A stretch of 27,951 bases of DNA, from contig NZ_CAMIFY010000038.1 in NCBI RefSeq assembly GCF_946222985.1, positions 1 through 27,951 on the forward strand. Reading direction: 5' to 3'. This DNA comes from an uncultured Corynebacterium sp. Its GTDB lineage: Bacteria; Actinomycetota; Actinomycetes; Mycobacteriales; Mycobacteriaceae. Both the position numbers and the translations under genes were made by a program. This document shows positions 18,218 to 25,476 of the stretch, one piece after another; position 1 is the first letter of the stretch; each line of letters opens with the position of its first letter. The notes below the pieces were generated by a model. The model saw nothing but the letters and a program-made list of their open reading frames with translations. It did no database searches and was not told the DNA's origin.

Positions 18218-19392
18218 AGGCAGTGACATGGCAGGGCAAGCGCAAGGTCAGCGTCGAAACGGTGCCGGATCCGGTCCTGCGCCACGACAATGACGCGATC
18301 ATCGAGGTGACGTCGACCGCCATCTGCGGGTCGGACCTGCACCTGTACGAGGTCCTCGGGCCCTACATGGACGCGGGCGACGTCATCGGTCACGAACCGA
18401 TGGGCCGCGTTGTCGAGGCCGGGTCGGAATCCGGACTGGCCGAAGGCGATCGCGTGGTCGTGCCGTTTTCCATCGCCTGCGGGCGATGCTGGATGTGCGA
18501 GCGCGGTTTCTACTCGCAGTGCGAGACGACCCAGGTCAAGGAGCAGGGATCGGGCGGAGCGCTGTTCGGGTACTCGCGGTTGTACGGATCCGTGCCCGGT
18601 GCGCAGGCCGAGTACCTGCGCGTGCCGCACGCCGACTTCGGCCCGGTGAAGGTCGGCGAGGATCTGCCCGACCACCGGTACCTCTTCCTCAGCGACATCC
18701 TGCCCACCGCCTGGCAGGGGGTGCGCTACGCGGGAATCGGCCGCGGGGACACCCTGGCGGTCTACGGGTTGGGTCCGGTCGGTCAGTTCGCCGCGCGCAT
18801 CGGTCGCCATCTCGGCGCCCGCGTGTTCGGCATCGATCCGGTGCCCGAGCGCCGTGCCATGGCCGCGCGCCACGGCATCGAGGTGTTCGACCTCACCGAC
18901 GACGTCAACGACGAAATTCGCGACGCCACGGAAGGGCGCGGGCCCGACGGCGTGGTCGACGCGGTCGGCATGGAGGCTCATGGATCCCCCGTGGCGCACG
19001 CCGCCCATCAGGCGGTGGGACTGCTCCCCGACTCCGTCGGTCGCCGCGTGCTGGACACCGCCGGTCTCGACCGGTTGTCCGCCCTCCACGGGTCCATCGA
19101 CCTGGTGCGCCGCGGCGGCACGGTGTCGCTCAGCGGCGTCTACGGCGGAGAGGCCAGCCCCATGCCGATGTTGTCGCTGTTCGACAAGCAGATCCAGCTG
19201 CGGATGGGCCAGTGCAACGTGCGCCGGTGGTTCGACGACCTCCTGCCTCTGGTGGAGGATCCCGACGACCCGTTGGGAATCGACGATCTGGTCACCCATC
19301 GGCTGCCCCTCGATGCGGCCCCCGAGGCCTACGAGATGTTCCAGAAGAAGACCGACGGTTGCATCAAGGTCGTTCTCGACCCGTCGAAATGA
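18214..19392 (+). CDS. Zinc-dependent alcohol dehydrogenase (MDR; formaldehyde-dehydrogenase-like subgroup)
   Basis: A 392-residue medium-chain dehydrogenase. Catalytic zinc ligands are Cys38 (ICGSDLHLY), His60 and Glu61 (GHEPMG). The structural zinc set is Cys89, 92, 95 and 103 (CGRCWMCERGFYSQC). The Rossmann motif is VYGLGPVGQ. The overall pattern, with an insert around VAHAAHQAVGLLPDSVG and a C-terminal MGQCNVRRWFDDLLPLV, matches the glutathione-independent formaldehyde-dehydrogenase/threonine-dehydrogenase-like subgroup. Its start overlaps the epimerase-fusion stop as ATGA (18214-18217). The substrate is not determined; the partner SDR suggests a polar or conjugated metabolite rather than a simple alcohol (inference). 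Confidence 0.93.
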   Translation: MKAVTWQGKRKVSVETVPDPVLRHDNDAIIEVTSTAICGSDLHLYEVLGPYMDAGDVIGHEPMGRVVEAGSESGLAEGDRVVVPFSIACGRCWMCERGFYSQCETTQVKEQGSGGALFGYSRLYGSVPGAQAEYLRVPHADFGPVKVGEDLPDHRYLFLSDILPTAWQGVRYAGIGRGDTLAVYGLGPVGQFAARIGRHLGARVFGIDPVPERRAMAARHGIEVFDLTDDVNDEIRDATEGRGPDGVVDAVGMEAHGSPVAHAAHQAVGLLPDSVGRRVLDTAGLDRLSALHGSIDLVRRGGTVSLSGVYGGEASPMPMLSLFDKQIQLRMGQCNVRRWFDDLLPLVEDPDDPLGIDDLVTHRLPLDAAPEAYEMFQKKTDGCIKVVLDPSK

Positions 19393-19407
19393 CGTCCGGG
19401 GACGTGA

Positions 19408-19421
19408 ATGACGCAGGTCAT
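19408..19421. promoter_or_regulatory. Inverted repeat upstream of the carotenoid operon
   Basis: ATGACGCAGGTCAT has perfect 5-bp arms (ATGAC/GTCAT) around GCAG. It lies in the 82-bp gap before the glycosyltransferase start, upstream of a TAACCT (19441-19446) that could serve as a -10. No MarR-type CrtR gene is adjacent, so the cognate regulator, if any, is elsewhere. Confidence 0.4.
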
Positions 19422-19474
19422 GGCAACGGATTGGAAGCGGTAACCTCGTGGCAGCCGGCGAGGAGAGGAAACGC

Positions 19475-20254
19475 GTGAAGCCACAGCGAACGATGGGGGT
19501 CGTCATCCCCTGCCTCGACGACGCCGAACTGCTGCGACGCTGTTTGACGGCGTTCGCGGACCAGTCGACGCCCGCCGACGAGGTGATCGTCGTCGACAAC
19601 GGATCGACGGACGATTCCGCGGCCGTGGCCGCCGAGTTCGGTGCCCGCGTCGTCGACGAACCGCGCCGCGGCATCACGTTCGCCACCCGCGCCGGCTTCG
19701 ACGCCTCGGACTGCGACGTCATGTTGCGCACCGATGCCGACGTGGCGCCCGAGCCGGAATTCGTCGCAAAGCTCCATGCGGCCTGGGACGCCGCCGACGC
19801 CAACTCCGGGCCGGCCCACGGCCAACGCACGGTCGTCGGCGTGACGGGATCGGGCCGATTCGAATTGCCCGGGGCACTCGGGCGCATCTCGACGGCGCTG
19901 TACCTGGGCGCCTACCGCGCATCCGTCGGGGCGGCGCTCGGGCATCAACCGTTCTTCGGAACCAACTACAGCATCCGCCGCAGCTGGTGGGAGGACGTGC
20001 GCGACGACGTCGACTTCACCGACGTCGAAGTCCACGAGGACATGCACCTGTCCTTCGCCGTGCGTCCCGACGAAACCGTGTGGTTCCAGCCGGACCTCGT
20101 CCTGGACATGGACCCGCGCGCGCTGATCGGCGCGCGGCAGGTGGCCCGGCGGTTCCGCCGCGGGGCCCACACCATCCGCGTCAACTGGCGCGACGAAACG
20201 CCGCCGCGGCGCCTCGGCGCCCGCGGCCTGCTGCCGGCGGCGGTGACGCGATGA
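19475..20254 (+). CDS. Family-2 glycosyltransferase heading the carotenoid operon (CrtX candidate)
   Basis: A 259-residue GT-A-fold transferase without membrane segments. Motifs: VVIPCLDDAELLRRCL, DEVIVVDNGSTDDSAAV (nucleotide-sugar site), MLRTDADVAPEPEFV with the DxD-like DAD, and VEHEDMHLSF-type late acidic motif (seen as VEVHEDMHLSFAV). Its stop overlaps the crtE start by ATGA (20251-20254), so it belongs to the crt operon. In Micrococcus luteus a GT2 gene, crtX, sits in the C50 carotenoid cluster and glucosylates the pigment, so the same role is proposed here. The GTG start at 19475 is preferred because GAGGAGAGGAA lies just upstream; an earlier GTG at 19448 is possible. Confidence 0.82.
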   Translation: MKPQRTMGVVIPCLDDAELLRRCLTAFADQSTPADEVIVVDNGSTDDSAAVAAEFGARVVDEPRRGITFATRAGFDASDCDVMLRTDADVAPEPEFVAKLHAAWDAADANSGPAHGQRTVVGVTGSGRFELPGALGRISTALYLGAYRASVGAALGHQPFFGTNYSIRRSWWEDVRDDVDFTDVEVHEDMHLSFAVRPDETVWFQPDLVLDMDPRALIGARQVARRFRRGAHTIRVNWRDETPPRRLGARGLLPAAVTR

Positions 20255-21240
20255 CCGCCCACGACCCCGCCCGCCTCGTCGACGAGCGCACCGAAGCCTC
20301 CGTCGCGCTGCTGAGCGACGTCCTCGACGCGCAGATCGCCGACTCCACCCCCGACGGCCCGTCGATGATGGCCGACGTGCTCGAGGGCATCGGCCGGGTG
20401 TCGCTGGGCGGCAAGCACCTGCGCGCGCGCCTGGTCCACATCGCCTCCGGGCCCGTCGACGGCGCCGACGCGGACGAGGCGATCCTGCTGGGCGCCTGCG
20501 TCGACCTGTTGCACGGGGCGTTCCTCATCCACGACGACATCATCGACCGCGACGACATCCGCCGCGGCGAAGCGACCATCCACGCCGCCGTCCGCGACGA
20601 CCTGGCCGCCGCCGGCCACGACGCCGGTGACGCGGCGCACGACGGCACGAGCCTGGCCATCATCGCCGGCGACCTGGCGCTCATCGGCGTGCAGCAGATG
20701 ATCCTGGGCTCGGACCTGTCGGACGCGCGGGCGCGCCGGGCGCTGCAGATCCTCGGCAACGCCACCACCGTGACCCTGGGCGGCGAACTGCTCGACATCA
20801 TCCACGGCACCCGGCCCGGGTCCGCCTCGGGCGACGACGTGCGGTGCAGCAGCTGGATGAAGACCAGCGTCTACACCTTCGAGGCCCCGCTGCAGCTCGG
20901 CGCGATGATCGCCGGCCGCGACGAGGAGGTCATGGTGCCCATCGGCCGCGACCTCGGCCGCGCGTACCAGGCCGCCGACGACCTGGCGGGCGCGTTCGGC
21001 GCCACCGCCGACACCGGCAAGACCGCCGGCGGCGACGTCGAACGCGGGCGCAGCACCCTGGTGACCATGCGCCGCGGCACGGAGGCCGACGTCATCGCGC
21101 AGGTCGTCGCCGAGGGCCGCGAGTACCTCGACCGGGCCCGGGGCGCCATCGCGGACGCGGGGCTGCCCGACGACGTCGCCGCGGGTCTGCGATCCGTCGC
21201 GGCATCCATCGAGAACAGTCTGGTGCGCCATGAGCGCTGA
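20251..21240 (+). CDS. crtE: Geranylgeranyl diphosphate synthase
   Basis: A 329-residue trans-prenyltransferase. The first Asp-rich motif is DDIID (95-99, in FLIHDDIIDRDD), preceded by GGKHLRARL for diphosphate binding. Lys204-Thr205 (WMKTSVYTF) is the conserved KT pair. The second Asp-rich motif reads DDLAGAFG (243-250) instead of DDxxD, the DDxxGxFG form usual in actinobacterial long-chain synthases. It supplies GGPP to phytoene synthase. It overlaps the glycosyltransferase by 4 bp and crtB by 11 bp. An Asp/Ala/His-rich loop at 117-132 is lineage-specific. Chain-length specificity is assigned from context. Confidence 0.93.
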   Translation: MTAHDPARLVDERTEASVALLSDVLDAQIADSTPDGPSMMADVLEGIGRVSLGGKHLRARLVHIASGPVDGADADEAILLGACVDLLHGAFLIHDDIIDRDDIRRGEATIHAAVRDDLAAAGHDAGDAAHDGTSLAIIAGDLALIGVQQMILGSDLSDARARRALQILGNATTVTLGGELLDIIHGTRPGSASGDDVRCSSWMKTSVYTFEAPLQLGAMIAGRDEEVMVPIGRDLGRAYQAADDLAGAFGATADTGKTAGGDVERGRSTLVTMRRGTEADVIAQVVAEGREYLDRARGAIADAGLPDDVAAGLRSVAASIENSLVRHER

Positions 21241-22153
21241 CCGGAACCGGGACCGGCGGGACGTCGGCAAGCGATTCACCCCGCGGTACAACCGGATGAC
21301 CCGCAAGGCCAGCTCGACGGTGATCGGCACGTATTCGTCGTCGTTCTCGCTGGCCACGCGTCTGCTGGGCAAGCGCGAACGCGACGACGTCCGCAACCTC
21401 TACGCCATGGTGCGCATCGCCGACGAGATCGTCGACGGCACCGCCGCGGAAGCCGGCTGCACCGACGAGCAGGTCCGGGAGTTGCTCGACGAATACGAAA
21501 AGCAGGTGCTGCTCGCGCCGACGATGCCGTTCATGCACGATCCGGTGCTGCATGCCTACGCGGGCACGGTGAGGCGCTGCGGCATCGAGGACGAGCACGT
21601 CCGCGCGTTCTTCCGCTCCATGCGCCGCGATCTGACGGAGACGACCTACGACCACGACGCCCTCGACGAGTACGTCTACGGGTCCGCCGAGGTCATCGGC
21701 CTGATGTGCCTGTCGATCTTCCTCGCCGGCCGGGAGGTCACCGACGCCGACCGGGCGACGATGACGGCCGGGGCGCGCAGCCTCGGCGCCGCGTTCCAGA
21801 AGATCAACTTCCTGCGCGACCTCGCCGAGGACACCGGCGAGTTGGGCCGGACCTACTTCGACGAGCTCGATGGCCGCACGCTGACCGAGCCGGTGAAGAA
21901 GTCCCTGCTCGACGACATCGACGCCGACGTCGCCGACGCCCGCGTCGCCATTCCGCTGTTGCCGGGCGCCGCACGCGCCGGCGTGCTGGCGGCGACGAAC
22001 CTGTTCGCCGAGTTGTCCGAGCGCCTGCGGGCCACCCCGGCCGAGCGCATCGCCGAGACGCGGATCCGCGTGCCGGGTCCGATGAAGGCCGCGCTGGTCG
22101 GCCGGGCGGCCGTCACCGCGCTGCGGATGGGGCGGTCGGCCGATGGCTCCTGA
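21230..22153 (+). CDS. crtB: Phytoene synthase
   Basis: A 307-residue squalene/phytoene synthase. Both Asp-rich substrate-binding motifs are present: DEIVD (65-69, in VRIADEIVDG) and DLAED (197-201, in NFLRDLAEDTGELGR). The SSSFSLATRLL segment and YVYGSAEVIGLMC are also typical. It condenses two GGPP to phytoene. The start lies 11 bp inside crtE and the stop 11 bp inside crtYe. In C. glutamicum crtI (phytoene desaturase) follows crtB; here nothing intervenes before the cyclase subunits, so desaturation must be encoded elsewhere or be missing. Confidence 0.95.
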   Translation: MSADRNRDRRDVGKRFTPRYNRMTRKASSTVIGTYSSSFSLATRLLGKRERDDVRNLYAMVRIADEIVDGTAAEAGCTDEQVRELLDEYEKQVLLAPTMPFMHDPVLHAYAGTVRRCGIEDEHVRAFFRSMRRDLTETTYDHDALDEYVYGSAEVIGLMCLSIFLAGREVTDADRATMTAGARSLGAAFQKINFLRDLAEDTGELGRTYFDELDGRTLTEPVKKSLLDDIDADVADARVAIPLLPGAARAGVLAATNLFAELSERLRATPAERIAETRIRVPGPMKAALVGRAAVTALRMGRSADGS

Positions 22154-22535
22154 CTTCCTCACCGCCGCAATGCTTGACGACGGCGCCGGTCCCGGCGGCG
22201 TGGCGTCGTGGTCGTACCTGATCATCCTGGTCACGACCCTGGTGTGCATGGTCCTGTGCGATTTCCGGTGGCGCCTGACCTTCTTCCACGACGCCGCCCG
22301 GGCGTGGGCCGTCAGCGCCGGCATGCTCGCGCTGTTCCTGGTCTGGGATGCGCTCGGCATCGTCACCGGGGTGTTCTTCCGCGGCGGCTCGCCGTTCATG
22401 ACCGGCATCGAGCTGGCCCCGGAGATGCCGCTGGAGGAGCCGATCTTCCTGTTCTTCCTCACCTACCTGACCATGAACCTGACGTCGGGGGCGCGGTTGC
22501 TCCTCGCCGCGCGGGATGCGGGGCGCACGGCATGA
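22143..22535 (+). CDS. crtYe: C50 carotenoid epsilon-cyclase subunit CrtYe
   Basis: A 130-residue membrane protein with three hydrophobic segments (about 22-42, 55-75, 98-115). It carries the lycopene-cyclase-domain pattern WDALGIVTGVFF, then GIELAPEMPLEEPIFLF, with the P-x-E-E motif thought to be catalytic in heterodimeric cyclases. With CrtYf it should cyclise the C50 intermediate flavuxanthin-type product. It overlaps crtB by 11 bp and crtYf by ATGA. Whether the ring made is epsilon, beta or gamma cannot be told from sequence inspection, so the symbol follows the C. glutamicum gene order. Confidence 0.88.
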   Translation: MAPDFLTAAMLDDGAGPGGVASWSYLIILVTTLVCMVLCDFRWRLTFFHDAARAWAVSAGMLALFLVWDALGIVTGVFFRGGSPFMTGIELAPEMPLEEPIFLFFLTYLTMNLTSGARLLLAARDAGRTA

Positions 22536-22903
22536 CGTACTTCCTGATCAGCGTGCCCTTCATCGTTCTGGCGGTCGCCGTGTGGCTGGTTCGTCGGCGC
22601 AGCGCGCCGCGCCAGCTCGCCGTCACCGCGATCGTCGTGGCGGTGCTGCTGGTGCTCACGACGGTCTTCGACAACTTCATGATCCTCGCCGGGCTCGTCG
22701 GCTACGACGACGCGCAGATGAGCGGCCTGCGCATCGGCGTCATGCCGGTGGAGGATCTCCTCTACGCCATCGTGGCGGCCATCGCGGTGCCCGCGATTTG
22801 GACCGGCCACTCCCGTGCGCGGGCCGGCGACGCGCGCCGCTCCCGCGCCACCCGAAACACCCGCGGCACCCGCGACACCACCGACACGGAAGGCCCCGCA
22901 TGA
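22532..22903 (+). CDS. crtYf: C50 carotenoid epsilon-cyclase subunit CrtYf
   Basis: A 123-residue membrane protein with three hydrophobic segments and the second-subunit cyclase motifs FDNFMILAGLVGYDDAQMSG and IGVMPVEDLLYAIV (P-x-E-D). It pairs with CrtYe. The C-terminal 30 residues are a hydrophilic Arg/Thr/Asp tail encoded by imperfect ACCCGNNNC-type repeats and are probably not part of the fold. It overlaps both neighbours by ATGA (22532-22535 and 22900-22903). Confidence 0.88.
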   Translation: MTYFLISVPFIVLAVAVWLVRRRSAPRQLAVTAIVVAVLLVLTTVFDNFMILAGLVGYDDAQMSGLRIGVMPVEDLLYAIVAAIAVPAIWTGHSRARAGDARRSRATRNTRGTRDTTDTEGPA

Positions 22904-23760
22904 GAACCATCCTGAGCGTGCTGGGGGCGTCGCGCCCGATCAGCTGGGTCAACACGGCGTTCCCCTTCGGTGCCGCGTACCTCGTGGCCGGCGGGTCGCT
23001 GGACCTGGTGTTCTGGCTCGGCGTGGTGTTCTTCCTGGTCCCGTACAACATCGCGATGTACGGCATCAACGACGTCTTCGACTACGAATCCGACATCCGC
23101 AATCCCCGCAAGGGCGGCGTGGAGGGCGCGGTGCTGTCGAAGGACCTGCATGCGGCTCTGCTGTGGGCGTCGGCGATCACGGTCGTGCCCTTCGCCGTCT
23201 ATCTCTACGCGGCGGGCACGTGGGCGTCGGCGGCGTGGCTGAGCGTGGCGTTGTTCGCCGTGGTGGCCTATTCCGCACCGGGCCTGCGGTTCAAGGAGCG
23301 TCCGTTCCTCGACTCGGTGACGTCGTCGACGCACTTCGTCGCCCCCGCCCTGGTCGGCGGGGCGATGGCGCCGGGGCCGCTGGGCGGCGGGTTCTGGTTG
23401 GCGATGCTGTCGTTCTTCCTGTGGGGCCTGGCCAGCCACGCCCTCGGTGCGGTGCAGGACGTCCGCGCCGACCGGGACGGGGGTTTGAGCTCGATCGCCA
23501 CCGTGCTGGGCGCCCGGACGACCGCGCGCTTGGCGACGGTCACCTACGCCCTGGCCGCCGCGTTGCTCCTTTTCCTGCCGTCGCCGGCGTGGATCGTGGC
23601 GCTGGCCGCCGCACCCTATGCGCTCAACGCGGGTCGGTTCTGGAACATCACCGATGACACCTGCGAGGACGCCCATCGGGGCTGGACCGTGTTCCTGTGG
23701 CTGAACTTCCTCGCCGGAGCGGTCGTGTCCATCACGCTGCTGTGGGTGTGGGTGGGATAG
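22900..23760 (+). CDS. crtEb: Lycopene elongase (UbiA-family prenyltransferase)
   Basis: A 286-residue UbiA-type membrane prenyltransferase with about eight hydrophobic segments. Asp-rich motifs are NDVFDYESD (57-65) and DVRADRDGG (187-195), which bind Mg-diphosphate. CrtEb adds two dimethylallyl units to lycopene to give C50 flavuxanthin. It is the last gene of the operon and its start overlaps crtYf by ATGA. Presence of an elongase plus heterodimeric cyclase marks the pathway as C50 (decaprenoxanthin/sarcinaxanthin type), not C40. Its expected substrate, lycopene, requires the desaturase that is absent here. Confidence 0.93.
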   Translation: MRTILSVLGASRPISWVNTAFPFGAAYLVAGGSLDLVFWLGVVFFLVPYNIAMYGINDVFDYESDIRNPRKGGVEGAVLSKDLHAALLWASAITVVPFAVYLYAAGTWASAAWLSVALFAVVAYSAPGLRFKERPFLDSVTSSTHFVAPALVGGAMAPGPLGGGFWLAMLSFFLWGLASHALGAVQDVRADRDGGLSSIATVLGARTTARLATVTYALAAALLLFLPSPAWIVALAAAPYALNAGRFWNITDDTCEDAHRGWTVFLWLNFLAGAVVSITLLWVWVG

Positions 23761-23793
23761 CGCGGGCCCGGTCGTCGGCGCCCCGGCCGTGCG

Positions 23794-23823
23794 GGCCCGG
23801 TCCCGTGGGGCCCGGTCCCGTGG
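23794..23823 (+). repeat. Two tandem 15-bp units after crtEb
   Basis: GGCCCGGTCCCGTGG occurs at 23794-23808 and 23809-23823, followed by a decayed third start (GGCTCAG). It fills the end of the 66-bp gap between the convergent crtEb and AhpD-like genes. Embedded GGGCCC palindromes could also form a hairpin. Confidence 0.8.
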
Positions 23824-23826
23824 GGC

Positions 23827-24351
23827 TCAGTCGCGCGGCTTGACCTGGTGGGCGCTGGCGATGGACACGCGGTTGAACGCGTTGATGGCGATCGCCGTCC
23901 ACTCCACCGCGGCGATCTCCGCCTCGTCGAGGCACCGGGCGGCGGCCTTGTACGCGCGGTCCCGCTCGGCGGCCGACGGCATCAGCGTCAGCGACTCGGT
24001 CAACTCCAACGCGGCGCGCTCACGGGCGTCGTAGAGGTTCGACTCTCGCCACGCCGGCAACAGGTCGAGCTTCTGCTCGGGCACGCCGGCCTCCCGCGCC
24101 TGGGGAAGGTGCTGGTTGAGGCAGGCGACGCAGCCGTTGAGCTGGCTGGCCCGGACGTTGATCAGTTCCGCCAGATCGCGGCCGATGCCGTTGTCCTCGG
24201 CGTACGCGCGGGACTCGCCGGCGACCTTGATCAACGCCTTGTAGACGGCGTTGCCCTCGCGCACGAGGTTCGCGCGCTTCGGCGCGCCCTTCGCCTTGCC
24301 CTTGCCCTTGGCCTTGGCCTTGGTCGTGTCCTTGTTCTCGGCGGTGCTCAT
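23827..24351 (-). CDS. AhpD-like carboxymuconolactone decarboxylase-domain protein
   Basis: A 174-residue protein. The CMD/AhpD core (about 30-170) has Glu62 upstream of CVACLNQH (Cys74, Cys77, His81), the redox pair and proton-relay His of alkylhydroperoxidase-type members, then ERAALELTESLTLM and the helical tail (VEWTAIAINAFNRVS). The first 27 residues are a Lys/Gly/Ala-rich tail (TKAKAKGKGKAKGAPKR) resembling nucleic-acid-binding extensions. Start 24351 is chosen; an extension to 24390 is open but lacks family similarity. A thiol-peroxidase role in oxidative defence is likely, although the physiological reductant is unknown. Confidence 0.9.
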   Translation of the reverse strand: MSTAENKDTTKAKAKGKGKAKGAPKRANLVREGNAVYKALIKVAGESRAYAEDNGIGRDLAELINVRASQLNGCVACLNQHLPQAREAGVPEQKLDLLPAWRESNLYDARERAALELTESLTLMPSAAERDRAYKAAARCLDEAEIAAVEWTAIAINAFNRVSIASAHQVKPRD

Positions 24352-24453
24352 GCCCCCATCATCGGTGATTTCCCGCCGCCGTGCCGCCACCGGGCCATCA
24401 ACGGGTCATCGGGGTCGGCGGCTGCAGGGGGAAAACGGAGGCGTCGTCAAGCG

Positions 24454-24476
24454 AAAAACGGCCGCACCGGCGGCCG
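24454..24476 (-). terminator. Rho-independent terminator-like hairpin (minus strand)
   Basis: CGGCCGC (24459-24465) pairs with GCGGCCG (24470-24476) over a 4-nt loop; A5 at 24454-24458 gives TTTTT after the hairpin on the minus strand. It lies in the gap between two divergent genes, upstream of the AhpD-like gene, so it would stop antisense transcripts or act as a leader attenuator. The rest of the 248-bp gap shows no gene. Confidence 0.55.
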
Positions 24477-24514
24477 CCCCCGGACGACGGTCCCTGCCGG
24501 GCCGGGTGATCCGG

Positions 24515-24523
24515 TGTTACCAT
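24515..24523 (+). promoter_or_regulatory. Candidate extended -10 promoter of the YCII-Nudix-glycosylase operon
   Basis: TGTTACCAT combines an extended-minus-10 TG with TACCAT (24518-24523), 77 bp before the first gene. No good -35 was seen, which is acceptable for an extended -10. Confidence 0.4.
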
Positions 24524-24599
24524 TTCGTAGGCAAATGCAGGGCCGGTGGGAAGTGCCGCGCACGTCGCGCGCCCGCCGACCCCGAAACGGAGGAACGCC

Positions 24600-24935
24600 A
24601 TGCAGTATCTCCTGAGCGTCCACGGACGTCGAGACATCAACCCCTACGACTCGGACGAGGACATGCACGCCGCGTTCGAGCGCGTCGGCGTGTTCAACCA
24701 GTCCCTGCAGGACCGCGGCCACTGGGTGCTCGCCGGTGGCCTCGTGCCGCCGGACGCCGCGAAGACCGTGCTGCCCGACGGCTCCGTCAACGACGGCCCG
24801 TACCTCGACGCCGAGACGTTCCCCAGCGGCTTCTGGATCATCGAAGCCGACGCCGACGACCTCGCCGTCAACCTGGCCGCCGAGGCCGCCGAAGCCTGCG
24901 CCAACATCGTGGAGATCCGGGCGCTGGCCGAATAG
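24600..24935 (+). CDS. YCII/DGPF-domain protein
   Basis: A 111-residue alpha-beta protein of the YCII-related (DGPF) family: MQYLLSVHG at the start, LVPPDAAKTVLPDG, then NDGPYLDAETFPSGFWIIEADADDL. The family-naming DGPF reads DGPY here. Members have a ferredoxin-like fold and are often encoded beside ECF sigma factors, but none is present. Catalysis is unproven for most members. Start 24600 has CGGAGG upstream. It is followed after 13 bp by the Nudix gene, forming the head of a three-gene unit. Confidence 0.9.
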   Translation: MQYLLSVHGRRDINPYDSDEDMHAAFERVGVFNQSLQDRGHWVLAGGLVPPDAAKTVLPDGSVNDGPYLDAETFPSGFWIIEADADDLAVNLAAEAAEACANIVEIRALAE

Positions 24936-24948
24936 GGGAAGCTGCGCC

Positions 24949-25476
24949 ATGACACCGGATTTCATCGTCGAACTGCGCAAGAGCGTCGGCCATGCGGAGC
25001 TGTGGCTGATCGGCGTGACGATGGTCGTCGTGCGCGGCGACCACGGCGCCGAAGAGGTGCTGCTCGTCCGACGCACCGACAACGGGCGGTGGACGCCGGT
25101 GACGGGCATCGTCGACCCGGCCGAGGAACCCGACGATGCCGGAGTTCGCGAAGTGGCGGAGGAGACCGCCCTCGACGCCGCGCCGGTGCGCCTGCTGTCG
25201 GTGCAGACCACCCGACGCGTCGAATACGCCAACGGTGACCGGGCGCGCTACCTAGACCATTCCTTCCTCGCCGAAGTCGTCGGCGGGCCGCAGGCGGCCG
25301 CCGAGTCGCGACCGCACCCGGCCGACGGCGAGAACACCGAAGCGCGATGGGTGCCCGTCGGCGAGCTGCCGGAGATGGCGCCGCGGTTCGCCCGCACCGT
25401 GGAGCTGGCCATCGCGACGCGACGCGGCGACTCCGACGGCGCCGTGCTGTTCGGCCCGGAGGAGCGGAAGCGGTGA
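24949..25476 (+). CDS. Nudix hydrolase
   Basis: A 175-residue Nudix protein. The Nudix box runs GIVDPAEEPDDAGVREVAEE plus TAL: G-x5-E-x7-REVAEE is intact, so the metal-binding Glu residues are present, but the Gly near the box end is Ala. A beta-strand start (ELWLIGVTMVVVRG) precedes it, and the C-terminus (RWVPVGELPEMAPRFARTVELAI) is typical of mutator/NADH-pyrophosphatase-like members. It would hydrolyse a nucleoside diphosphate derivative; the exact substrate is unknown. AGGGGAA upstream supports start 24949. Its stop overlaps the glycosylase start by GTGA. Confidence 0.92.
   Translation: MTPDFIVELRKSVGHAELWLIGVTMVVVRGDHGAEEVLLVRRTDNGRWTPVTGIVDPAEEPDDAGVREVAEETALDAAPVRLLSVQTTRRVEYANGDRARYLDHSFLAEVVGGPQAAAESRPHPADGENTEARWVPVGELPEMAPRFARTVELAIATRRGDSDGAVLFGPEERKR

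Noticed and set aside
18100..19887. Long minus-strand frame across the alcohol dehydrogenase and glycosyltransferase
   Set aside because: Antisense to genes with intact catalytic motifs; no recognisable domain.
22060..22200. Remnant of crtI between crtB and crtYe
   Set aside because: The two genes overlap by 11 bp and all sequence here is accounted for by their intact frames.
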